Assembly (NCBI GenBank): GCA_046343415.1 | Contig: JBKDNL010000103.1 | Location: 1-16,371, forward strand | Source of the DNA: JALHMQ01 sp020248785 | Lineage (GTDB): Bacteria > Pseudomonadota > Gammaproteobacteria > Burkholderiales > Burkholderiaceae_F | Reading direction: 5' to 3' | Length of the DNA: 16,371 bases | Shown here: one piece after another, positions 1-5,774 of the stretch | How positions within the stretch are numbered: the stretch's first letter is position 1 | How the letters are laid out: every line of letters begins with the position of its first letter | The notes under the pieces: generated by a model | Seen by the model: the letters and a program-made list of their open reading frames with translations, nothing else | What the model was told of the DNA's origin: nothing | Database searches by the model: none | Position numbers and translations under genes: made by a program

Positions 1-340
1 ATCGTGGCCACGAAGACGGGCCGCGCGCTGACTGCGTGCCTCATGCGTGCGGCCGAATCGGTCCAGCCCAAGGTAGCCTTTCCAGCCGTCCGAGACGACC
101 GTGGCGCCTGGCGCGACATGATCGGAGACGAAAGCGCGCAGTGATGCAGCCGAAGCGTCGCATGGCCCATACGGAAGCTTGGCCCATACGGTCTGGTAAG
201 AACCAACGTCCAGCGTACGCTTCAGACTCAGCGCGGCAATCCCGTCCTTGCCGGTGGCGAACGGCCAGCAGGCGGTGAACCACAGGGTCAGCGGCGTGCG
301 CGTGCGGTCGAAGATCGTTCCGTCGGTGACGGAGCAACGG
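1..340 (-). mobile_element. IS1595-family transposase remnant (broken, open at left edge)
   Basis: Read on the minus strand, this stretch encodes the middle of an IS1595/ISXO2-type DDE transposase. Visible are a segment with TPLTLWFTACW, then LKRTLDVGSYQTVWAKL, then DASAASLRAFVSDHVAPG and a VSDGWKGY block that fits the second catalytic Asp of the family. The N-terminal zinc-ribbon part is missing. The region between SYQTVWA and DASAASL, which in the family holds the first catalytic Asp (a VDE-type motif), is deleted. No terminal inverted repeat is visible at the 340 end because the element begins inside its own coding region. It runs off the left edge, so its other end is unknown. It cannot encode an active enzyme. 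The family call is from memory of the motifs, not a search. Confidence 0.75.
163..191. repeat. 12-bp direct repeat at a deletion scar in the transposase
   Basis: TGGCCCATACGG occurs twice (163-174 and 180-191), separated by 5 bp (AAGCT). The repeat sits where the transposase reading frame jumps from its SYQTVWA segment to its DASAASL segment. It marks an internal deletion, perhaps with local duplication during end joining. Confidence 0.8.
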
Positions 341-838
341 GTTGTGCAGGCCGGCGACCACGTGGTCCATCACCTGCCGCTCGCGCTGGGTCAGCCGCTC
401 CAAGCGCTGCTGCAGCCGCGCCGCTTGATTGGCGTCATCCCAGCGCGAGCGGTCTTCGGCTACCGCATGAGCCACCAGTTCCGCGAGGCGTTCGTTGTAA
501 AACGGCTTTTCGATGAAGTCGAAGGCACCGGCTTGCAGCGCCGTTCTTGCGGTGGCCACATCCCCGCGACCAGTGATGAACAGCACGGGAAGCTTGATAC
601 CGCTCTCGCGCATTTTGGCGTGGAGCTGCAGGCCGTCGGTGTCCTGCAGGCGGACGTGGCTGATCGTGCAGCCGCGTACATCGGGCTTCAGCGCGTGAAG
701 GAACTCCTCGTCGTTGGCGAGCTCTTGCGTGCGATAGCCGCGCATGCCAAGCCACAGCATGAGCGACTGGCGAATGTCGTTGTCGACATCGACGATGTAG
801 ACGATCGGCGCGGCGACCGCTCCAATCGAGCCGTGCAT
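341..838 (-). pseudogene. FixJ-type response regulator, truncated and with a dead receiver
   Basis: The minus-strand frame from the ATG at 838 reads as a FixJ/TtrR-type regulator. It has a receiver domain (about residues 12-125), then a linker with DDAN and the start of a LuxR-type helix-turn-helix (LTQRERQVMDHVVAGLHN), which stops at the transposase junction near 340. FixJ continues there with its recognition helix, so DNA binding is lost. The receiver is also damaged: the phosphoacceptor Asp of the family is His61 (codon CAC where GAC is expected) and one of the acidic-pocket residues is Val18. The conserved Thr in FITGRGDV and the Lys in IEKPF remain. An in-frame ATG at 874 is an alternative start. 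The ORF stays open into the transposase in a wrong frame. It diverges from the sox operon, and might once have regulated it; that is inference. Confidence 0.8.
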
Positions 839-1232
839 CGCATGGCCCTGGCGGCGCGTACGCGCGTTAAGCATGGCGTTGTTCAGCACATGAACCTCAG
901 CAAGTGGGGGAATGATTCCGACCCTTATGGTGGACCCTGTAAGAGCAACCAACTTGCCCACGTGGACCCATATCAGCATGGCAGCGCTGGCGCTGCACGT
1001 AAGCCCATGACGCGCAACGTCATTTCTTCCTGTGCCGGTTTTGCGCCCGCGCAGGGCGCGCCGACTGGGATGCCGCCTGCGCCGGACGCGCTGCCGCCGT
1101 TCCGGCTTGCGATGGCCGGAGCCGTGGTGGAAGCCGCCTGCGCACGGGCTGGTTGCTCGTGAAGAGCGAAGGCAACCAGGACGTGGATTGTGTCTGCGAT
1201 CACTGTCGACCGCGCCGCAGCAGCGAAAGGCG
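839..1232. other. non-coding or decayed region
   Basis: I see no supportable gene here. Open frames exist on both strands, as is usual in high-GC DNA, but none looks like a known family or has a convincing ribosome binding site. The stretch separates the broken response regulator from the sox promoter and may hold the promoter of the former. Confidence 0.5.
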
Positions 1233-1261
1233 TTGACACGTAAGTCCGTGTTGGGCAGCAT
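1233..1261 (+). promoter_or_regulatory. putative sigma-70 promoter of the sox operon
   Basis: A perfect -35 TTGACA (1233-1238) is followed, after 17 bp, by a weak -10 CAGCAT (1256-1261, 3 of 6 matches). Transcription would start near 1268, just ahead of the palindrome at 1276-1295, a common layout for a repressor. A competing choice is TTGCTC (1270-1275), 17 bp, TATATC (1293-1298), in which case the palindrome would lie inside the promoter spacer. Confidence 0.5.
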
Positions 1262-1269
1262 CCGCGCAG

Positions 1270-1306
1270 TTGCTCATATGCGCATACGCGCATATATCGC
1301 GAGCAA
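1270..1306. promoter_or_regulatory. palindromic operator, likely for the ArsR-type regulator
   Basis: A perfect inverted repeat ATATGCGC-ATAC-GCGCATAT occupies 1276-1295. It is framed by a second pair of arms, TTGCTC (1270-1275) and GAGCAA (1301-1306), set asymmetrically. It lies 58 bp upstream of the regulator start and overlaps or follows the candidate promoters. Dimeric ArsR-family repressors bind AT-ended dyads of this kind, so autoregulation of the regulator and the sox operon is the likely role. Confidence 0.7.
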
Positions 1307-1352
1307 TGGGCCGCCAGAGCCCCGCGCTGGAGAGACGACATGGACGGACGAC

Positions 1353-1700
1353 ATGGACGGCGAACTTGATCGGCTGTTCGACAGGGTAGCGGGCTACTTT
1401 GCCCTGCTGTCGGAGCCGACGCGCCTGAAGATTCTCAATGCTCTCTGCGATGGCGAGCGCAGTGTCGGCGAGATCGTCGAGCACACCGGGGCGTTACAGA
1501 CTAACGTCTCGCGTCACCTGAACCTGATGTACGGCCGCAACGTCCTGTCGCGCCGACGCGAAGGGCCGATGACGTTTTATGCCATCGCCGACCCCACGAT
1601 GGTCACGCTGTGCAGGACAGCCTGCGTGCAGGTCGCAAGCGCGGCGGAAGACACCGCTGTACCGACAAAAACCGTGCGGCGCTTCATGCCGCAGTCTTGA
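1353..1700 (+). CDS. soxR: ArsR-family transcriptional regulator of the sox operon (SoxR-type)
   Basis: This 115-residue winged-helix protein has the ArsR pattern FALLSEPTRLKIL (residues 16-28), then CDGERSVGEI, then the recognition helix QTNVSRHLNLM (49-59) and a beta wing around REGPMTFYAI (69-78). It is probably the repressor that releases the sox genes when reduced sulfur compounds are present. Three cysteines (Cys32, Cys87, Cys91) are present, the last two as CRTAC. Sulfide or persulfide sensing ArsR proteins such as BigR and SqrR use a Cys pair, but the positions here are not clearly the same. The start at 1353 was chosen because the ATG at 1340 is out of frame and the in-frame ATG at 1278 lies inside the operator. 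The end is 18 bp before soxC, so the two are probably co-transcribed. The symbol follows sox-cluster usage and is unrelated to the redox sensor of E. coli. Confidence 0.85.
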   Translation: MDGELDRLFDRVAGYFALLSEPTRLKILNALCDGERSVGEIVEHTGALQTNVSRHLNLMYGRNVLSRRREGPMTFYAIADPTMVTLCRTACVQVASAAEDTAVPTKTVRRFMPQS

Positions 1701-1718
1701 AGAGAGCCGGGAGACTCG

Positions 1719-3050
1719 ATGCCAAGTCAACCACGCGGGCGCATCCAGCTGGCACCAGAGAACCATATCGGTTTGGAACAATTGCAGGCCGCCAAGGCGG
1801 CACGCCGCGATTTCATGCGCGCGGCTGTCGGCAGTGCAGTGGCCGCCGGTGCATCACTGGGCAGCGTGGCGCGGGCACAGAGCCCTGGTGGAGCGAAACT
1901 CGAGATTCGTCCCGGCGCGTCCAATGGCCTCGGTTCACCGGTGGTCGCGCGCCCGTATGGCATGCCCTCCAAGTTCGAAGGCTCGGTAGTGCGCCGCATC
2001 AGCCCGGGGCTCACGCGCACCGACCAGTCGTCGGTGAGCTTCACGCCTCTGCAGTCGCTGTTCGGGATCATCACGCCGAGCGGCGTGCATTTCGAGCGGC
2101 ATCACTCTGGCTGGCCCGAGGTCGATCCCGAGCAGCATCGGTTGATGATCCACGGCCTGGTGGGCAAGCCGCTCATCCTCACGATGAACGACATCATGCG
2201 CTATCCCTCGGTGTCGCGCATCCACTTCATAGAGTGCGGCGCCAACTCGGGCATGGAGTGGGGCAATGTAGCCACGCCCACGGTGCAGTACACCCACGGC
2301 ATGCTGGCCTGCAGCGAGTTCACCGGCGTGCCGCTGTCGACCGTGCTGGACGAGGCTGGCATCGATCGCGCCAAGGCCAAGTACATCCTGGCCGAGGGCG
2401 CCTGCGGTTCGCACCTGACGCGCACGGTGCCGATCGAGATGGCGCTGGATGACGTGCTGCTCGTCTATGGCCAGAACGGCGAGATGCTGCGGCCGGAAAA
2501 TGGCTATCCGTTGCGCCTTCTGGTGCCCGGCGTGCAGGGTGTGTCGAGCGTCAAGTGGCTGCGGCGCATCGAAGTGGGCGAAACCCCCTGGAACACGCGC
2601 GAGGAGTCGATGCACTACATCGATCTCATGCCCGATGGCATCCACCGCCAGTACACCTGGGTGCAGGAGGTCAAGTCGGTCATCACCGCGCCATCGGGCG
2701 GCCAGGTGCTGATGGACAAGGGCTACTACGAGGTGACCGGGCTCGCGTGGTCGGGCCGCGGCCGGATCCGCCGCGTCGATGTGTCCGCCGACGGTGGCCG
2801 CAACTGGCGCACTGCGCGGCTGCAGGAGCCGGTGCTGCCCAAGGCGCTGACGCGTTTCCGGATCGACTGGACCTGGGACGGCTCGCCGGCCCTGCTGCAA
2901 AGCCGGGCGGTCGACGAGACCGGCCATGTGCAACCGACGATCAACCAGTTGCGCGCGGTGCGCGGCTCACGCTCGATCTATCACAACAACAAGATTCACA
3001 CCTGGCGGGTGGCGGCCAACGGGGAGGTCAGCAATGTCCAGTTGGGCTAA
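1719..3050 (+). CDS. soxC: SoxC, molybdopterin subunit of sulfane dehydrogenase SoxCD
   Basis: SoxC is the molybdenum-cofactor subunit of the periplasmic SoxCD complex, which oxidises the sulfane sulfur left on SoxY after SoxB action. The protein has 443 residues, near the family norm. It starts with a Tat signal (RR at 29-30 in ARRDFMRAA, then a hydrophobic run, with likely cleavage after ARA at 51-53). The sulfite-oxidase fold follows, with the Mo-ligand Cys173 in FIECGANSG, a family pattern of SoxC. Further recognisable parts are PLRLLVPGVQG and the C-terminal dimerisation domain with VDVSADGG. The ATG at 1719 has a GGGAG site about 6 bp upstream and keeps the whole Tat signal. The last 17 bases overlap the soxD start, so translation is probably coupled. 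Confidence 0.95.
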   Translation: MPSQPRGRIQLAPENHIGLEQLQAAKAARRDFMRAAVGSAVAAGASLGSVARAQSPGGAKLEIRPGASNGLGSPVVARPYGMPSKFEGSVVRRISPGLTRTDQSSVSFTPLQSLFGIITPSGVHFERHHSGWPEVDPEQHRLMIHGLVGKPLILTMNDIMRYPSVSRIHFIECGANSGMEWGNVATPTVQYTHGMLACSEFTGVPLSTVLDEAGIDRAKAKYILAEGACGSHLTRTVPIEMALDDVLLVYGQNGEMLRPENGYPLRLLVPGVQGVSSVKWLRRIEVGETPWNTREESMHYIDLMPDGIHRQYTWVQEVKSVITAPSGGQVLMDKGYYEVTGLAWSGRGRIRRVDVSADGGRNWRTARLQEPVLPKALTRFRIDWTWDGSPALLQSRAVDETGHVQPTINQLRAVRGSRSIYHNNKIHTWRVAANGEVSNVQLG

Positions 3051-4170
3051 GGGCATGATGGCCCGATCGATCGCGCCAGCCGCGGTCATGGTCTTTGCGC
3101 TGGCAAGCAGCGCGGGCCTCGCACAGACCAGCGTCGCGCCGCCGGCACCCGCTGCCAAGCAGGCAGCGCCCAAGGCCATGCCGGCCTCGACCGCCGGCCG
3201 CTTCGGCTTTGGCCGTCCGGCCAAGCCGGAGGAGATCGCGGCGTGGGACGTGGACGTGCGGCCCGACGGGCATGGCCTGCGCCCGGGCCGTGGCACCGTG
3301 GCACAAGGCCAGGATGTTTACGACGCGCAGTGCGCGTCCTGCCACGGCACCTTCGGCGAGAGCAACAACTACATGGCGATTGCCGGCGGCGTTGAGCCGG
3401 GCGATCTGAAGACCGGTCGCGCGTCGCGCCTGAAGGACCCGGAAGTGCCGCGCACGCTGGGCATGAAGCTCAATGCGGCCACCACGCTGTACGACTACAT
3501 CTACCGCGCAATGCCCTGGCCGAACCCGATGTCGCTCACGGTTGACCAGACCTACGCCGTGACAGCCTACGTGCTGCACCTGAACGAGATCGTGCCGGCC
3601 GACTTCGAACTCAGCGACAAGAACATCACCAAGGTGCTGATGCCCAACCGCAATGGCTTCACCCGCGACCATGGGATGGGCAGCGTCAAGGGCAAGCCGG
3701 ACGTGCAGGGCGGCCTGTGCATGACCAACTGCCCTTCGGAGACCAAGGTGGTGTCCGAACTGCCCGAACACGCCCGCAACGCGCATGGCGTGCTGGTGGA
3801 GCAGTTCCGCCAGATCGGACCCAAGGGCGCGATCGACACCTCGCGCTACGAGCGCGTGCGCGCCGCGCCCGTGGCCACGACGGGTCCGGTCGGGGATGCA
3901 GGCAAGCCGGCCGCGCTGAACCCGCGCGACATTGCCAGCCGCAACGCGTGTCTTGCCTGCCATGGTGTTGACCAGAAGCTGGTCGGGCCGTCCCTGCGGG
4001 AGATCGGCAGCAAGTACGCCGCGCGTGGCGATGCCGACGCCTACGTGGCAGGCAAGATCAAGTCGGGTGGCACCGGCGTGTGGGGGCAGGTCCCGATGCC
4101 GGCACAGCCGAATGTGAAGGATGATGAGGCACTGGCGCTCGCGCGCTGGATCCTCGGCGGAGCCAAGTAG
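3034..4170 (+). CDS. soxD: SoxD, diheme cytochrome c subunit of sulfane dehydrogenase
   Basis: SoxD accepts the electrons from SoxC and passes them to the respiratory chain through small cytochromes. The 378-residue product begins with a Sec-type signal peptide (hydrophobic run about 12-29, then AQ). It has two c-type heme sites, CASCH at 100-104 and CLACH at 306-310. The second domain has a likely axial Met355 in VPMPAQ; Met160 or Met166 in AMPWPNPMS could serve the first. I chose the ATG at 3034 because a strong GGGGAGG site lies at 3021-3027. A frame upstream is open but lies inside soxC. The 17-base overlap with soxC fits the 1:1 complex. A 122-base structured gap follows before soxY. Confidence 0.95.
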   Translation: MSSWAKGMMARSIAPAAVMVFALASSAGLAQTSVAPPAPAAKQAAPKAMPASTAGRFGFGRPAKPEEIAAWDVDVRPDGHGLRPGRGTVAQGQDVYDAQCASCHGTFGESNNYMAIAGGVEPGDLKTGRASRLKDPEVPRTLGMKLNAATTLYDYIYRAMPWPNPMSLTVDQTYAVTAYVLHLNEIVPADFELSDKNITKVLMPNRNGFTRDHGMGSVKGKPDVQGGLCMTNCPSETKVVSELPEHARNAHGVLVEQFRQIGPKGAIDTSRYERVRAAPVATTGPVGDAGKPAALNPRDIASRNACLACHGVDQKLVGPSLREIGSKYAARGDADAYVAGKIKSGGTGVWGQVPMPAQPNVKDDEALALARWILGGAK

Positions 4171-4181
4171 GAAGGGAAGGA

Positions 4182-4219
4182 CCGGTGATCGCATTGATAT
4201 AGTCAGTGCGATTGGCCGG
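4182..4219. promoter_or_regulatory. inverted repeat in the soxD-soxY gap
   Basis: ATCGCATTGA (4188-4197) and TCAGTGCGAT (4203-4212) form a 10-bp stem with one wobble pair around a TATAG loop. CCGG occurs outside each arm (4182-4185 and 4216-4219). The loop gives TATAGT (4198-4203), a good -10 match, but no -35 is convincing. It could be a second operator, an internal promoter or an mRNA hairpin. Confidence 0.45.
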
Positions 4220-4292
4220 ATGACCGTGGCGCACGCCGCTGACCCGGTTGCGTGGCCATCATCGAACTGACGCTAGCAGCAGGAGAGCCGCA

Positions 4293-4772
4293 ATGAAGCA
4301 GAAAGACATGGTGCGCGACAGCCGTCGCGGTTTCGTCAAACTCGCCGGCGGCGCCGCTGCGCTGGCGGTGGCCGGCTTCGGTGGCGTTGCCCAGGCGCAG
4401 CAGCCGGCCTGGAACAAGGCCGCGTTCGAGGCCAAGAACCTGCCCGAGATGATGAAGGCGCTAGGCGGCAGCAATGCAGCCGAGTCGGCAGACATCTCCA
4501 TCACGGCTCCGGATATCGCCGAGAACGGAGCAGTGGTGCCGGTGGGCGTGACGAGCAAGGTGCCCGGCACGCAGGCCGTCTACATCCTGGTCGACAAGAA
4601 TCCCAACGTGCTGGCGGCCAGCTTCAACATTCCGCAGGGGACGGAAGCCAACGTAGCCACGCGCATCAAAATGGGCCAGACCTCCGACGTGATGGCGCTG
4701 GTCAAGGCCAATGACAAGTACTTCGTCGCGAAGAAGGAAGTCAAGGTCACGCTGGGCGGCTGCGGCGGCTGA
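4293..4772 (+). CDS. soxY: SoxY, sulfur-substrate carrier subunit
   Basis: SoxY carries the pathway intermediates covalently on its C-terminal cysteine while bound to SoxZ in the periplasm. The 159-residue product ends in GGCGG, with the carrier Cys157 in the mobile tail that is the family hallmark. The N-terminus has a Tat signal (SRRGFVK at 10-16) with likely cleavage after AQA at 33-35. SoxZ has no signal of its own and would be exported with it. The ATG at 4293 follows AGGAGAG (4281-4287). The 105-base gap to soxZ is larger than usual for this pair and contains repeats and a stem-loop. Confidence 0.97.
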   Translation: MKQKDMVRDSRRGFVKLAGGAAALAVAGFGGVAQAQQPAWNKAAFEAKNLPEMMKALGGSNAAESADISITAPDIAENGAVVPVGVTSKVPGTQAVYILVDKNPNVLAASFNIPQGTEANVATRIKMGQTSDVMALVKANDKYFVAKKEVKVTLGGCGG

Positions 4773-4774
4773 CG

Positions 4775-4795
4775 GACCGTTGACCGGTGACCGCT
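4775..4795 (+). repeat. three imperfect 7-bp repeats after soxY
   Basis: GACCGTT, GACCGGT and GACCGCT follow each other directly, starting 3 bases after the soxY stop. The unit is GACCGNT. The role is unknown. Slippage during replication could vary the copy number. Confidence 0.65.
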
Positions 4796-4823
4796 GAAGG
4801 GTCCTCCGTCGATGTCTTCAGCG
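4792..4823 (+). other. stem-loop between soxY and soxZ
   Basis: CGCTGAAG (4792-4799) pairs perfectly with CTTCAGCG (4816-4823) over a 16-base loop. There is no T-tract after it, so it is not a normal terminator. A 3' hairpin protecting or processing the soxY message is possible. Confidence 0.4.
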
Positions 4824-4831
4824 CGCAGCCC

Positions 4832-4861
4832 CAATCCTAAATCCTTCAATCCTGAATCCTG
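4832..4861 (+). repeat. tandem repeat built on AATCCT
   Basis: Two 15-base units, CAATCCTAAATCCTT and CAATCCTGAATCCTG, lie head to tail, so the hexamer AATCCT occurs four times in 30 bases. The tract is AT-rich compared with its surroundings and ends 6 bases before the soxZ ribosome binding site. It may be an interspersed small repeat or an unstructured leader that keeps the soxZ start open. Confidence 0.75.
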
Positions 4862-4877
4862 TGTACTAGGAGCAGAC

Positions 4878-5189
4878 GTGCCAGATCCAATGCGCATCCG
4901 CGCGACCGCCCAGCCCGATGGCGTTGACGTGCGAGTCCTGATGAGCCATGAGATGGAAACCGGCCAGCGGCGCGACGCCGCAGGCAAGCTCGTCCCCGCC
5001 CACTACATTTCCAACGTCACGGTGCAACACGCCGGCAAGACCGTGCTGAGCGCCGAGTGGGGGCCCGCAGTGTCGAAGAACCCGTACCTGCAGTTCAAGT
5101 TCCAGGGCGGGAAGAAGGGTGACGAGATCGTCGTCACCTGGGTCGACAACAAGGGTGAGACCCGCACCGACAAGGCCGTAATCAACTAG
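4878..5189 (+). CDS. soxZ: SoxZ, SoxY-binding partner
   Basis: SoxZ forms the heterodimer with SoxY that presents the carrier arm to SoxAX, SoxB and SoxCD. The 103-residue product reads as a typical SoxZ beta-sandwich protein, with MRIRA near the start, VLMSHEMETG (about 21-30), AEWGPAVSKNP (about 62-72) and VTWVDNKGETRTD near the end. It has no signal peptide, as expected for a protein exported together with SoxY. The start is a GTG at 4878 preceded by TAGGAG about 6 bases upstream. The product then begins with PDPMRIRA, as family members do. A longer open frame from 4812 would run through the AATCCT repeat and is unlikely. Confidence 0.95.
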   Translation: MPDPMRIRATAQPDGVDVRVLMSHEMETGQRRDAAGKLVPAHYISNVTVQHAGKTVLSAEWGPAVSKNPYLQFKFQGGKKGDEIVVTWVDNKGETRTDKAVIN

Positions 5190-5205
5190 AGGCCGATTGG
5201 TCCGC

Positions 5206-5230
5206 CGGCCCGCAATTGCGGGCCGTTTGG
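5206..5230 (+). terminator. perfect 20-bp palindrome after soxZ, possible attenuator
   Basis: CGGCCCGCAATTGCGGGCCG (5206-5225) is a perfect palindrome starting 16 bases after the soxZ stop, followed by TTTGGTCTT. The stem is very GC-rich but the T-tract is broken. It may cause partial termination, so that soxRCDYZ is made in excess over the downstream genes, or it may stop 3' decay. Confidence 0.5.
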
Positions 5231-5253
5231 TCTTCCCGCCGAGGGAGAGGGCG

Positions 5254-5733
5254 ATGAACGGTAAGGACAGAACGCTGCGCGCAGTTCTATGTGCCAGCGC
5301 GATCGGTGCCGCTGCACTGCTCAGTGGCTGCGTGGCGGTACACAGTTCCACCACGGCCTCCGAGGCGCGTGTCGACGCGCCGATCAAGACCGTCTACCAC
5401 CTCACCCTGGGCCTTGATGAGGCGCAGCGTGCGATGGGCAACGTGCGCAATCATCTGGCCGCCGATCCCAGCGCCAAGATCATCGTCGTCAGCAATGGCG
5501 ACGGGATCCTGTTCCAGCTCGACGGCGCCAAGGACCGGAACGGCAACCCGTTCGACGCCGCCATCCAGGACCTGAAGAGCCGGGGGGTTGAGTTCCGCGT
5601 GTGCAACAACACGCTCGTTCAGCGCAAGATCGATCGCGGCCGGGTGATCCCGGACGTGGCGATCGTGCCGTCGGGTGTCGCCGAAGCCGCCCGTCTGCAG
5701 GCGCGCGAAGGCTTTGTGTACCTGCGTCCGTAA
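5254..5733 (+). CDS. DsrE-fold lipoprotein in the sox operon
   Basis: The 159-residue product has a lipoprotein signal ending in ALLSGC, with lipidated Cys26 followed by Val, which predicts retention in the outer membrane facing the periplasm. The mature part looks like the DsrE/DsrF family: a KIIVVSNGDGI strand (about 75-85), an FDAAIQDLKSRG helix (about 100-111) and VEFRVCNNT (112-120) with Cys117 where DsrE proteins have their sulfur-binding Cys. Classical DsrE works in the cytoplasm, so secretion is the odd point. Its place between soxZ and soxA suggests a role in handing sulfur to or from SoxYZ, but that is inference. The ATG at 5254 follows GAGGGAGAGG. No second catalytic residue could be assigned. 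Confidence 0.8.
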   Translation: MNGKDRTLRAVLCASAIGAAALLSGCVAVHSSTTASEARVDAPIKTVYHLTLGLDEAQRAMGNVRNHLAADPSAKIIVVSNGDGILFQLDGAKDRNGNPFDAAIQDLKSRGVEFRVCNNTLVQRKIDRGRVIPDVAIVPSGVAEAARLQAREGFVYLRP

Positions 5734-5774
5734 CAACAAAGATAGCGGACGCAGTTTTCAATCAAGGAGACCTG

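Noticed and set aside
248..1162. 304-residue plus-strand ORF over the broken response regulator
   Set aside because: The opposite strand has clear FixJ homology; this frame has no family features.
1278..1352. Longer start of the ArsR-type regulator at the ATG at 1278
   Set aside because: It would begin inside the operator, lacks a ribosome binding site, and would add 25 residues not typical of the family.
1935..2933. 332-residue minus-strand ORF opposite soxC
   Set aside because: It lies fully antisense to a well-supported gene, is rich in His, Arg and Ala as expected from reading high-GC coding DNA backwards, and has no family features.
3028..4194. 388-residue minus-strand ORF opposite soxD
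   Set aside because: It is a shadow of soxD with the same composition bias and no recognisable domain.
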